Shown piece after piece: positions 37,152 through 47,694 of a stretch of 64,000 nucleotides of DNA. The stretch is from positions 243,357,741 through 243,421,740 of the forward strand of contig CM041465.1 in assembly GCA_023213395.1 (NCBI GenBank), given 5' to 3'. A program made the translations under genes and the position numbers. The notes under the pieces are model-generated. The model did not search any database. It saw nothing but the letters and a program-made list of their open reading frames with translations, and was not told the origin of the DNA. Numbering within the stretch: the stretch's first letter is position 1; every line of letters begins with the position of its first letter. Source of the stretch: Cycas panzhihuaensis. Lineage: Eukaryota > Cycadophyta.

Positions 37152-38639
37152 GATAGATAGATAGATAGATAGATCAATAATTAAGACCCATATCTTAGGG
37201 AGACATATTGTTTTCCTATTTAGTAATGTTGGGAAACAATATCATATGTCTTTGAAAGTCCATTAATCTTCTACTTAACAATGGGTGCATTCTAAAGATA
37301 GCTAATTTTATTCTTGAAACCTTCTTCTACCCTAGTTAGAGGCAACCTCTAACAAGTTGTGTAGTGACACTTTGGTATAATCCTCAAGAACTCTTACTAG
37401 GTTTTACAGATTATGGAGTTATTTTATATCTATAGAGTGCTACTTGTATACTCATAAAATTACTTATTGATAAACCTAGGATATAGGGAAGAATAAATAT
37501 TAGGCAAAGGACTTACAACAATATTTGTAAGGCTTGTGAACTTGACACTAATAAGATTATTACCTAGAATAAGGTTTAATTATATAATTTAAATCCTAAG
37601 AGTATTCATTTCATGATAGATGATATATAAGTTCTATGTAAATTTGGTAATCCATATATATGAAAGAATAGCCTAGATTTTATGTATGTAAAGGCTACTA
37701 GCTACTAATAGTATGATAATTTTAGCTTAGTAATGAGCATAAGGATTGAAGGAAAGACACTATAATATGATACTATGAAGACATATACATCAAAGAACGC
37801 CTAGATAGAGGAAGAAATTTAATAATAGAAGGTGATAAATGAACACCACTCATATATGTATACTATCATAGAATGATTTAGGGTAATGTTTTTTGAATAC
37901 TTATTACTAGATAGTGACATGCTTATAAGTATACTAAAATATTATTAGATACTAGCTAGATGGATCACACATAGATAAATAATAAACACATGATAGCTTA
38001 TCAAATAAATAAAACTCAAAATTCCATTAATAGTGAACTATTAAATACAAAATGCCCATAAGAGAATGTTATATAAGATGGTAATGAATAGGAGATATGC
38101 TAGGATGAGCATTGAAGCAAATAAATCAACCAAATTTAAAAATTCAATAAAATTTGGGAAGAGATTGATGTAATTAGACAAAACTTATCAATTTAATATA
38201 AATGTGCATGAATCTTTTAGGAATATTTAACCTAAATACTTAGGCTACATTGTAATTTTTTAGCTTTGTAAGGTTTAAAGATGTTGAATCATCTTTAACC
38301 AACCTTTAAAGTTTGGTCTTAATCCCTTGATAAATTATCCCCTAGTTATATAGTAGATAGGGAGTTAAGGTAATGCATGATTTATTGAAAAGACAAATTC
38401 AAAAAATCTGAGAATGCTTTTCCATAGTGTTTTTATGCATTTTGTATTTAGCCAAGTCATAAGGTGGTTTCTAGGCTCCCTACATGGTGACTAATGTATT
38501 TTTTGTTTTGTCAACACTATATAAGGTGACAAAGGGCTCAAATATCATAAATATTAATAAAATTTTAGTGTGCATTGTGTCACAACTATTTAATACCCAT
38601 ATTTTATGTCTCCTTTTATAATTCTTTTTCTTATTTTTT
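36782..38639 (+). other. Copia-2 leader and unrecognisable gag
   Basis: This is where the copia-2 leader and gag should be. I could not recover a convincing gag motif. It holds a compound microsatellite at 37115-37174. Confidence 0.45.
37115..37174. repeat. Compound (AC)15(AGAT)6 microsatellite
   Basis: AC dinucleotides at 37115-37144, a short ATATAT bridge, then AGAT units at 37151-37174. The uninterrupted AC run suggests it is still length-variable. Confidence 0.95.
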
Positions 38640-39075
38640 CATATTAAAATGGGTGGAAATCTACTTAATTCCTACATAAATAAGTTATCCTAGAAGAAAT
38701 ACTTTTGTTATAATAAATTGGGTCACTTTAGGAAATGTTGTTGGTTGTTTCAAGATGATACATAACAATACAAAGGTTGTTAACAAATAATCAATCAATA
38801 AAACATAACTAATAAGAAAAACATAATACTATTCTAAACAATATCAAAATCAAGTAGTGTATAGTATATAAACTTAAATGTTACTAAGCATATGACTTGT
38901 AGAATTAACTAATTTAGACAAATGTAGGAAGTAACACTTTAGGAGATAACAAAGTATTAGGTGTTAAAGACATAAGGGAGGTCCCATTCATTACACCTAA
39001 TGGGGAGTATTACCATATCGATGATCTAATATATGAGATAAGGTTGAAGAAGAATTTGATTTTAGTTAATCAAAT
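38640..39075 (+). pseudogene. Copia-2 nucleocapsid and protease
   Basis: The zinc knuckle at about 38700-38740 reads YFCYNKLGHFRKC: the His and last Cys are kept and the first two Cys have become Tyr. The protease is recognised near 38896 by a HMTCRIN-like stretch after the lost D-S-G motif, then VLKT-x-GRSH-like residues. The frame is broken by several stops. Confidence 0.7.
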
Positions 39076-39379
39076 TAAAGACAACAACATAAGTGTTCTC
39101 CTCAAGGATAGAAAGGCCATTGTTAATGATCATTAAGTGAAAATTTTATAGAAGGTATAAGGAAAGATGATCTTTTTAGGCTCTTAGGTAAATTTTTAAG
39201 CTAAATAGCATTGACTATATATGTGTCTAGTAAACTTTAGTTATGGAATAAGAGAATGAGGCCTTCATACTTCCCTAATCTAAATTTGATCCACAAGTTA
39301 AATATAATGATTAGTGTCTTGAAATTCAAAGAAGAAACATGCATTTGTAAAACCTACATCTTTTGGAAGTAGCAAAAGG

Positions 39380-40130
39380 AAAAGTTTTTGAAATGCAAAC
39401 ATTAGAGGGTGACTAAAAACTTAAGCCTAGTCCACTTAGGTATTTGTGGTCTTATGCTAACCACTTTTCTTACAGTTATAAGATATTTCTCAACCTTTAT
39501 TAATGATTTTTTGGGAAAGGTTTCAATGTATCCCATAAATGAGAAGTCTTAAGCATTTAACATTTTCAAGAAGTTCAAAGTAAAGGTGGAAAATAAAGTG
39601 GCCAAAGGGTGAAGATACTCAAATAAGATAGTAAGAGAGAATATACCTCTAATACCTTTATCTAGTTCTATAAGGACCATAGAATTAAGATGAAGTTAAG
39701 GACAACATACACCCCATAATAGAATAATATAGTTGAGAGAATGAACTAGGTATTAGTTGGAAATGCCAAGTCAATGATGAAAATGAAGAACCTCTAAGAA
39801 ATCTTTTATGTTAGAGAAGTTTATGCAGTAGCTTACTTGATCAATAAGAGTGTAACAAAAGCTATTTAGAACATGAGACTTGAAGAAGCATGATCAAAAT
39901 AAAAACCTATAATGATCCATCTAAGAATATTTAGAAGCACAAAGTATATACATGTTCAAGGAAAATATCACAAATTTGATAATGAAGCTTTAAAGTACAT
40001 CCTCATAGGATATAATGAAGAAGCATAAGTGTATCTAGTATATGTATTGGTAACTAGAAAAGCACATATAAATCAAGATGTCATTTAAAGGGAGAGCAAA
40101 AGTTAGAGGGAGTAAAGCATTGTAGAAAAA
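39380..40130 (+). pseudogene. Copia-2 integrase
   Basis: Conceptual translation gives LSLVHLGICGLMLTT (first catalytic region, Asp replaced by Gly), IRYFSTFINDFLGKVSMYPI, then VERMN near 39735, the Glu motif. GYNEEA-x-VYLVY and RKAHINQDVI follow as the linker to RT. The order and + orientation are clear, but no catalytic set is intact. Confidence 0.8.
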
Positions 40131-40149
40131 GGTATCACTGATGACAAAT

Positions 40150-40369
40150 TTTTAGCATTACGAAGGCAATGTTAAAGAACACTTGAGGGCCTTATGGTTT
40201 AGTATATATAGACAAGAGTTGGGTGGGAGCCCAACATCTACTATTTTTGGTATTTAAAAATACCATTTAAAATAATATTATCCATTAAAATATTATTGAA
40301 TAAGGTTGGCTCCACCAACCCAAATATTGATGCACATACATTAATAATTTAGATGAATATTATCTAACA
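40150..40369 (-). repeat. Copia-3 3' LTR (end uncertain)
   Basis: On the minus strand it starts TGTTAGATAATATTC at 40369, close to the copia-1 LTR start. It has a TATA-like TCTATATATACT at about 40200-40211. The purine-rich AAGCGAAAAA just before it may be the polypurine tract. The far end near 40150 is estimated from where copia-2 integrase sequence stops. Confidence 0.6.
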
Positions 40370-40379
40370 TTTTTCGCTT

Positions 40380-40740
40380 ATAATGTTCATGTAGAAAGAC
40401 TCTAAGCTTGTCTCTAAATTTATGGAACTTAATCTTTCCAAGAGCTTTAGTAAAGATATCTACCACCTGTTCTTCTGTACTATAATAGATTAATTCAATC
40501 TCACTAGCTTGAACCAATTCTTTGATAAAATAATATTGAGTTTTAATATGCTTCATTCTACCATGAAATACTGGATTCTGAGTTATTGTATGGTACTTTG
40601 ATTATTACACAACATTTATGTAAGACCATCCTATTTTACTTATAAGTCTTAGAGTAGTTTTCTTAGCCCAACTACTTCACAAGCCCCTACTACTATTGCT
40701 TTATATTTTGCTTTCATTTTATCTTTTTATTCATCTTTTG
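40380..40740 (-). pseudogene. Copia-3 RNase H
   Basis: KAKYKAIVVGACEVVGLRKLL (around the catalytic Glu) is followed by DNQSTIQ-like residues and an open stretch to the end, MKHIKTQYYFIKELVQASEI and VVDIFTKALGKIKFHKFRDK. These are the standard C-terminal motifs of copia RNase H. Stops in the first half probably replace Gln. Confidence 0.88.
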
Positions 40741-40859
40741 TGTTAGCCTATTCAAAAGTATGAGGCTCATTTGATTCTATGACTTGGCTCATTAAGGCAA
40801 AATTAACTTTATGGGAGCATATGGACCTTCTTTAAAAATTATTATCTAAAATATTGGAA

Positions 40860-41740
40860 GGATCATGACCTATTTTAATCCATTTTAGGACCCTTTAATT
40901 GAATGTGGAGGGTTCTATTTTATTTGGGCTTGCTTCATTGAGACTTGGTATGTTTATGGATTTAAGCCTTGATATTCTTTCCTTTATCTTTTTCAATTTC
41001 TACTTGATAGCATTCATCTTCCTTGAAGATGACATCCTTTATCACAATTACCTTTTCTTCTTTTGGATCAAATAGTTTATATGATCTATAGATATCATAG
41101 TATCTTATAAGAATGCATTTGGTGTTTTTTTTATCCAACTTTATTCTCTTTTATTTTGGTATATGGGCAAAAACTAAGCACCTAAAAATCTTCAAGTTAT
41201 ATATGCTTGGCTTATGAACTATCCAAGCTTCCTCTGGTATGACCCACCTAAGAGCCTTAGTGGTACATCCATTCAATACGTATGTTATTGTATGCACTAC
41301 TTCTACCCAAAGTTCAAGTCTAAGCTACTTATCTTTAAGCATACATCTTGCCATTTCAACAATAGTTTTATTTTTTCTTTCCACTACTCCATTTTATTAT
41401 GCATTATAGGTATTGATGAGTTGTCTCCTTATACTATAGTAATTTTAATATACTTTAAATTCATTTGAAATGAATTCTCCCCTATTATCTAATCTAAGGG
41501 TGAGAATTATATGGTTACTTTATTTTTCAACAAAGGTTTTGAAGTCAAGAAAACACTAAAAGGTAGCTAATTTAAATTTGAGGAAATATACCCAAGTCCT
41601 TTTAGGAAAATCATCAATGAAAGTCATGATGTACTTTATACCTCCTAGTAAAAGTACATCCATGGGTCCACATAGGTCTATATATATCAATTAAAGAGGT
41701 CCTTGGGCTCCATAGCTACTATCTAGAAAACTTTCTCTAT
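40860..41740 (-). pseudogene. Copia-3 integrase and linker, RT deleted
   Basis: All three integrase catalytic regions can be read: IDLCGPMDVLLLGG (Asp), LTLRLDNRGEF (Asp) and NGVVERKNKTIVEMARCML (Glu), each with its acidic residue kept. The domain ends FRCLVFAHIPK and LIRYYDIYRSYKLFDPKEEK. After about 40860 the sequence passes within 120 bases to RNase H, so almost the whole RT (normally over 700 bases) is deleted. Many stops interrupt the rest. Confidence 0.85.
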
Positions 41741-41741
41741 G

Positions 41742-42248
41742 TTATTTCCTAAGTAGGCATCCTTCAAAAATTTCTTTTTCTACTTCTATAGTAGGTAATC
41801 CATCAACTATTTCTATCCTTTTCATTAATGTCAAGTTGTTATAGTTTAAATGGCTAAATCTCTTATGCCATGTTTCACTATCAACTTTGGTGGAGGCTTT
41901 CAAAGCATAGGTGTCTGATAGAGGAATGACTAGCTTAAATAATCTATTACTAGTCATTTGTCCCTTTGCTATAACTACTTTATTGTTTATCTTATCCTTG
42001 ATGGTACATTCATCATTATCGAAGGTGGATTTGTAGTATTGCTCCATCATCTAACCCACTAAGATTAGGTTCTTCTTTAAATTTGGAACATGTAAAACAT
42101 CATAGACATTGCTAGTTTCTTCTGATTCTATAATGATGGAGACATTACCATTTCTAATAGATTCATAGGTAGTGTTATCTTTAAACATAATCTTTTCTGT
42201 CTTAGAATTATTAATGTCTTTAAAAAATTTTTCTTTATGAGTCATGTG
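41742..42248 (-). pseudogene. Copia-3 protease (distal part) and pre-integrase
   Basis: The frame resumes at the copia-4 edge as HMTHKEKFFKDINN, continues through VYDVLHVPNLKKNLILVG (protease end) and, after one stop, to WHKRFSHLNYNNLTLMKR, the His-containing pre-integrase zinc region. The residues upstream of HMT are copia-4 LTR and do not belong to this protein. Confidence 0.88.
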
Positions 42249-42561
42249 TGAAGGAAGGATGGATCTAGGAGATAAATCACTCACATGCACACAATGGCAA
42301 TGGAGAATGAAAAATAGGATGAAACAAGATATGAGAGCAAGCTTGGATGTGAGAATGAATAATTGACTCCCTCCTTAAGATTTCACCTTTTATTATTGAG
42401 GGTGAGCATTAGAGTTAGGATTTTCTCGCCTAATGACATGAACCTAAAATTACATCTAAATGCACATAAAGTACATTTCATTAAGAGACTAATGCTAATA
42501 ATATATCCTAAGTTTATATAATTAATCTACACAAATAACCTTGATATATTAACCTCTTTCA
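42249..42561 (-). repeat. Copia-4 3' LTR
   Basis: Read on + it runs TGAAGGAAGG ... CTCTTTCA, 313 bases, the same length as the other LTR at 49675-49987. Confidence 0.95.
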
Positions 42562-42572
42562 ATTCCCCCCTT
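42562..42572 (-). promoter_or_regulatory. Copia-4 polypurine tract
   Basis: On the minus strand AAGGGGGGAAT lies immediately before the 3' LTR, the place where plus-strand DNA synthesis is primed. Confidence 0.85.
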
Positions 42573-42989
42573 AATGGTGGAAGGTCATTTTCAGAAAATA
42601 TATTCTATGAGGTCTTTATTTGAAACTCATTATTACATTGAAATTCTAAATGACACTTTTGTGGGAAAACCCTCATGGGGAATAAAAACTCACGAACTTT
42701 CTAAGATCTATAGCCCCTTTTATAAATTAAAATGGCTAAGGTGGCTCTTTAATGTAGCCTGATAGTGAAGTAGCTTAAATGTGCAACTTAAACTACTAAA
42801 TCTCCATATACTGTTTGGTCATCCCCTATGTCCTTTTGGATTTTCAGAGGTTTTGTTTTTCTAAAATAAGTACAACCCTTAATCTTCTATGCCCACATGG
42901 GATTTTCACAAAGAGGATAGAGCTGAGACTTACTCTTATTCTTCCATGCCCATAAGGGGTTTTCATGAAGAGAATAGAGTATGATGATC

Positions 42990-43545
42990 TTGTTGCCATC
43001 TTCTTTGATCAATCGAAGATGAAGGCCCTAAGGCTGAGTTACCTTCATCAAACTTCATCCTTTGTAGTGGTTTGGTAAAGATATCGGCCACTTGATCTAT
43101 TGTGGGATAGTAATCTAATTAAATTATGTCGTCATGAACAAGTTCCCTAATCTTGTGGACTTTCATACTTATATATTTGGTACGATCATGAAATACAAGA
43201 TTTTTTGCCATGCAGATTGCTGATTGATTATCTACATGAAGACTCGTAGGACTTGTTTAGGTGATATTTAATGTTTCCAATAATTTTCTCAGACATATCA
43301 CCTCTTTACTAGTCTCAGAAGTAGCAATGTATTCAGCTTCAGCAGTTGAATCTGTAACTATCTTCTGCTATCTAGATCTCCATGATATTGGTGCTATTCC
43401 AAGAAATGTTATATACCCAGACGTACATCTTCTTGTATCTTTATCTCCTACAAAGTCTGAATCTGTGTATGTAAAAAGCTTGAAGTCTAAATTAGGTTCA
43501 TACAACATACCATATTTGTTGGTCGTCTTAAGGTATCTCAACACT
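42990..43545 (-). pseudogene. Copia-4 RNase H
   Basis: Conceptual translation gives YTDSDFVGDKDTRRCTSGY (catalytic Asp), STAEAEYIATSETSKEVI (Glu), SLHVDNQSAICMAKN (Asp) and DRTKYISMKVHKIRELVHD, then YYPTIDQVADIFTKPLQRM at the end. The catalytic acids are present, and only scattered stops break the frame. Confidence 0.88.
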
Positions 43546-44567
43546 TACACTGCTGCCTTCCAATGACTCTGCTTAAGATTTATCATGTAATGAGTAAGAA
43601 TGCCAATAGAGTGTATAATATCTAGCCTTGTATTGGTAGTATAGATGAGACTACCTACAAGTTTCCTATAGAGTGTTGCGTCTGCCTCCCTAATATCACC
43701 TTTAGCTGAGAGTTTGGTGTTAGGGTCCATAGGTAACATCACTAGTCGAGCATCTTCTAACTAAAACTTGGCTAGAAGATCGTTGATATATTTTTCTTGG
43801 GAGAGGAAAAATTTTTCATTCTTTTGTGTTACTTTAATTCCCAAGTAATATTTCATCAAACTGAGGTCAGACAATTCAAACATTTTGCCAAGGTCCTTTT
43901 TCAACTGGCTTATTGCCTGTTCACTATTACCTGTTACTAGTATGCCATCCACAAAGATTATGAGATAAGTGACTTTATCCTTATGGCGCTTGATGAACAA
44001 TGTTACATCAATATCTTGATAGTCACAAACCTCGTATCCAAGTTACCTTATCCTTTCAAACAACTTGGCAAACTAAGCATGAGGGGCTTGTTTAAGGCCA
44101 TATAAGGACTTTTTGAGCCTGCAAACCTTATGCTCTTGACCTTCAATCTCATATCCTTCTGGCTGAGCCATGTAAATTTCTTCTTCAAGATCTCCATTGA
44201 GAAATGCATTCTTAATATCAAATTGGTGGATTTTCCAACCCTGTTGAGTAGCCAAGGCCACAAGATTTCTAATTGTAGGCTACTTGGTTGTAGCTGCAAA
44301 GACTTCAGTGTAGTCGATGCCTTCCCTTTGTGTAAATCCTTTAGTTACTAACCTCGCCTTATGTTTTTCAAGGGTGCTGTCTTATTTATATTTGTTTTTG
44401 AACACCCATTTATTTTGAACTACCTTTCTGCCAAGTGGTAGATCAATGAGCTCCCATGTATCGCTCTTGATAAGAGATTGGTACTCTTCGTTCATGGTGT
44501 TTCTCCAAGCTGTATGCTTTACAACTTTTTGGTACGTTAAGGGCTCTTCATTAAGAGTAAGGTGCAA
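43545..44567 (-). pseudogene. Copia-4 reverse transcriptase
   Basis: Motifs in order: AWRNTMNEEYQSLIKSDTWE, VVQNKWVFKNKYK, then ALATQQGWKIHQFDIKNAFL, EEIYMAQPEGYEIEG and LKKSLYGLKQAPHA. The active-site segment reads LIIFVDGILVTGN, so YVDD has become FVDG and the second catalytic Asp is lost. MKYYLGIKVTQ and RKLVGSLIYTTNTRLDI complete the domain. Frame breaks separate the 44261-44073 and 44000-43761 stretches. Confidence 0.92.
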
Positions 44568-45199
44568 TTCTACCAGTTCAAGCTTAGTATATAATAATTC
44601 CTACATCCTTTCTCTATTGGCACTTTGAGTGCCAGCTTTTCCCACCTCATATAGTTGTATGTCCTTATTGAGCTGGCGGGCTTCTCGAGATCCTCGAGTT
44701 GGAATGATATCCTCATTTCCCCAAATTCTTAGTTCTCATCATGTTCATTAAAATGATTATTTTGTGAGAAGGATGTTAATGTGCCTGAGGAAGATGGTCC
44801 TTCTACCACTATTTTGCCTTTGTCAACTGAAGGTGGAGAGGATGGTTCTTCTATAATGGCTTTGCCTTTGTCAACTCTACTATCTTTAAAAGATGGTACT
44901 AGATGTGCACTTATTGGTTCAAAGTCACAACTTGTATCCTACAAGGCTCTATTATTAGCTTCCAACATTTGGAGTAATTTATGTTTTCCGCCCCCCCAAA
45001 TTTTAGAATTTGAACATCATACTTGATAACATTATTATAGCGGCGTGAGGGTACTATGAAGTCTAATTTAAGTAATTGATCCTCTGTCTCTGTAAAAATG
45101 ACATCTTTGGTAACGATGCTTTTTCATTGTGAAGGTATGAAGACCTTATACCTTTTCTTATCCATAAGGTATCCAATAAAGATGCCTTTAAGTGCCCTT

Positions 45200-46077
45200 A
45201 GCTAGAGTTTATTTCGATCTGCATCTAGAATATAGGCATAGCATGTAGAGCCAAAAATTCTAAAGTAGTGAATAATGGGGGCTTGTCCTGACCACTTTTC
45301 ATTAGGTGATTGTACTTCCTTTGATGGGCTAACAACATTGATATAATAAAGAGTTGTCCAGATTACTTCAGCCCATAGATAGCCAGGTATATTTTTATAT
45401 ATTAACATAACACAAGCCATGTTTATGATTGTCCTGTTCATGCGCTCAACAACTCCATTTTGCTGTGGGGTACTTGCTACTATTATTTGATGCTTGATGC
45501 CATTATCTCAAAAGTAGTTTTCAAACTCATGTGAGGTATATTCACCACCATTATTAGTTCGAAGACATTTGAGTTGATAACCTAACTCTTTTTTGATGAG
45601 GGCTTTGAATTCCTTGAATATACTGAATGCTTTATCTTTCTTGTGTAGGAAAACTACCCATACTTTTCTAGTGAAATCATCAATGAAAGAGATGTAATAT
45701 AGCTTGCCCTTCAGTTAAGGAATGGGCATTGGCCTGCATAAACCAGAGTATACCAATTGTAATGGATGGCTCAATTTCCACTAACTTTTGGGAAAGGGTT
45801 GTTAATGAGATTTGGCAATGATACAAGCTTCATATTTAAAGGGCTTAGAGGAAAACTTTAGAAGGTTTAGAGTATTAGAAAGATCTCTAAGTCTATCAAT
45901 GTGAACATGGCCCATATGAGCATGCCAAAGAGCTTCTGGTGACAATATTAGATGGGTTAAGATGGAATTAAATGTAAATTCTTCATCAGAACAAGGGCTT
46001 TGGGCACAATGAGCTTCAAAAGATGGAGAGTCATTTAGTCGAAAGAGTTTACCAAAGAAATGTCCAATCAAAACCAC
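45200..46077 (-). pseudogene. Copia-4 pre-integrase and integrase
   Basis: The pre-integrase zinc region is seen in LWHAHMGHVHIDRLRDLS and CIIAKSH, with one Cys lost. Integrase follows: LVYSGLCRPM (first Asp replaced by Gly), LRTNNGGEY (second Asp replaced by Asn) and STPQQNGVVERMNRTI (Glu kept). WAEVIWTTLYYINVV and FGSTCYAYILDADRNKL close the domain. A Ser/Pro-rich linker to RT follows at about 45190-44600. Confidence 0.9.
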
Positions 46078-46374
46078 CTAATTAGTTGGAGGGTGAATGA
46101 CCTTAAGAGTCTGGTCATTTACAGTTACACTCAGATCAAATCCATGAGAAATAAGTGTGAATAAAGAGAGTAGGTTTTGTTTGAGATTGAGTATGTATAA
46201 GATATCAAGCAATGTAAAATCTTCTAAGCCTAGGAGTTTCAAGCAAATGTTGCCAATTCCTTTAACAGGTTGTTGTGATTTATTAGCCATGTGAACAACT
46301 CCATGAATATTTGAGTCAAATGTTTGATATAGACTGCGATTACATGTCATATGTTGAGTTGCTCCTGTGTCCAT
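46078..46374 (-). pseudogene. Copia-4 protease
   Basis: An open frame of about 98 codons starting MDTGATQHMTC, the D-T-G active site of the aspartic protease, intact. GNICLKLLGL and ILYILNLKQNLLSLF are the usual downstream motifs. The Met at 46374 is internal to the polyprotein and not a real start. Confidence 0.9.
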
Positions 46375-46639
46375 AATCCACTATCCATTGATTGAAACCA
46401 CACTATTGGCAATTCCAATAAGGCTTGGCATTGGTGAAGGGAATTCACAAGTGATATATCCACACTAAGCTTCAAAGTATCTCTTTGGTTGGTCAATGGA
46501 ATTTGATATTGAAGATCCCTCAATTCTTTGAATATGTATTTATACAAAACTTGCACCACTAAAGGATTCTTCACAAGTTTCTTTAACATTGTGAGCTCTA
46601 TGTTTTGGTTAGAACTCAACCAACTTATAAGTGGCAGTT

Positions 46640-47694
46640 CTGTAATCTTTTTCTAAGTGTCCTTTACAGTTATACCGATCACACATAATGGTTTGATTAC
46701 CAGTCCCTAAAGAAGTACTGGTTTGTCCTGACTATGTTACTCTTTATTGAGGTAGCCCTTGGCCTTAAAACTGTCGAGGTTGTGATTGAGGGTTTGATCA
46801 ACCTTGTGGATGATTTCCTATATTTCTTCCTCTTCCTCTTGCTCAATTATTTCCTCTGCCACGAGAGGGGCCTTGATTTTTTGTGTAGCAAACTTCTTCT
46901 TCTACCTCAAAGGCTGCATCATGAAGAGAGTCAGAGGCTACAAAGTTTATATTAAAGGTCTTGTCAAATTCTATGAACTTCTCAGCAAGTGCTTTGAAGT
47001 TGAGTATCCTCAATGTTCCACTAGATTGAAGACTTCTAAGCAATTTTTTATAATCAGGGATATGTAAACATGACTAGATCAAAAATGCCTAAGTGATACA
47101 TTGGGTCTTAAAGTCTTTATCATTTGCCTGTTTGATTAGTTGAAGGAGATTTATTGTCTCATGAGCTCGTCCCTTCTGCATTTTTAATTTGTTCATTTTC
47201 AAAATAAGATGAACAAATTCTAAATCTGAGTTTGTATCAAAGCTCTCTCTAAGAACTTCTAGGACCTTCCAAGCTGTATCATATTCCTCTTCATTTATCA
47301 AGTTGTGCAAGGAGTGATCAATGATTACGAAAATTCTTGCACGAATCTTTTCATTATCTATCTCCCATTGTAGTTTAGTTGTAGCATTTGTAGGAGCTGT
47401 TAGGGTGGATCCACTCGAAGTAGCTATTATAGTCGTTGCTAGTATACTGGGTGTAGGCTGCAAGTGGGCTCTCCAAAGGCCTTCATAATTTGTAGCATTT
47501 TTAATTCCAGTGTACCATATATCCCAATTTTCTTTGCCTTTTAATATGCAGTTAACATTTTGCTTGAATTGAGATGATATGGTGATGATGAAGAAGTAGA
47601 AGAGATGATAGAATTGTGTGCCACTAACATGTGTGGCTAGCACACCTGATGCAGCATGGATGTAGAAATAATTATTATGATAAGAAACAAGCAA
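46640..47694 (-). pseudogene. Copia-4 gag
   Basis: Open from 47694 to 47089, with LKGKENWDIWYTGIKNATN near the N-terminus and a UBN2-like helical region (DTAWKVLEVLRESFDTNSDL). It continues after a break as a second stretch to 46843 ending GPSRGRGNN, a basic patch, then a zinc knuckle at about 46685-46640 reading CDRYNCKGHLEKDY, with the second and last Cys replaced by Tyr. The true start may lie slightly downstream of 47694, because the first 50 residues have no known motif. Confidence 0.88.

Larger units (their letters stand above)
36263..40150 (+). mobile_element. Copia-2: eroded + strand copia element
   Basis: Contains LTR-like sequence up to about 36766, a primer site, and recognisable nucleocapsid, protease and integrase segments in + orientation. 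RT, RNase H and a 3' LTR are absent. The sequence stops where the minus-strand copia-3 LTR begins (about 40150), so the 3' half was lost or displaced. All coding segments are full of stops. The left part of the 5' LTR may continue on the far side of LINE-2, before 29967. Confidence 0.8.

Noticed and set aside
44781-45026. 81-codon + frame with Ser/Pro repeats
   Set aside because: Antisense to the Ser/Pro-rich linker between copia-4 integrase and RT.
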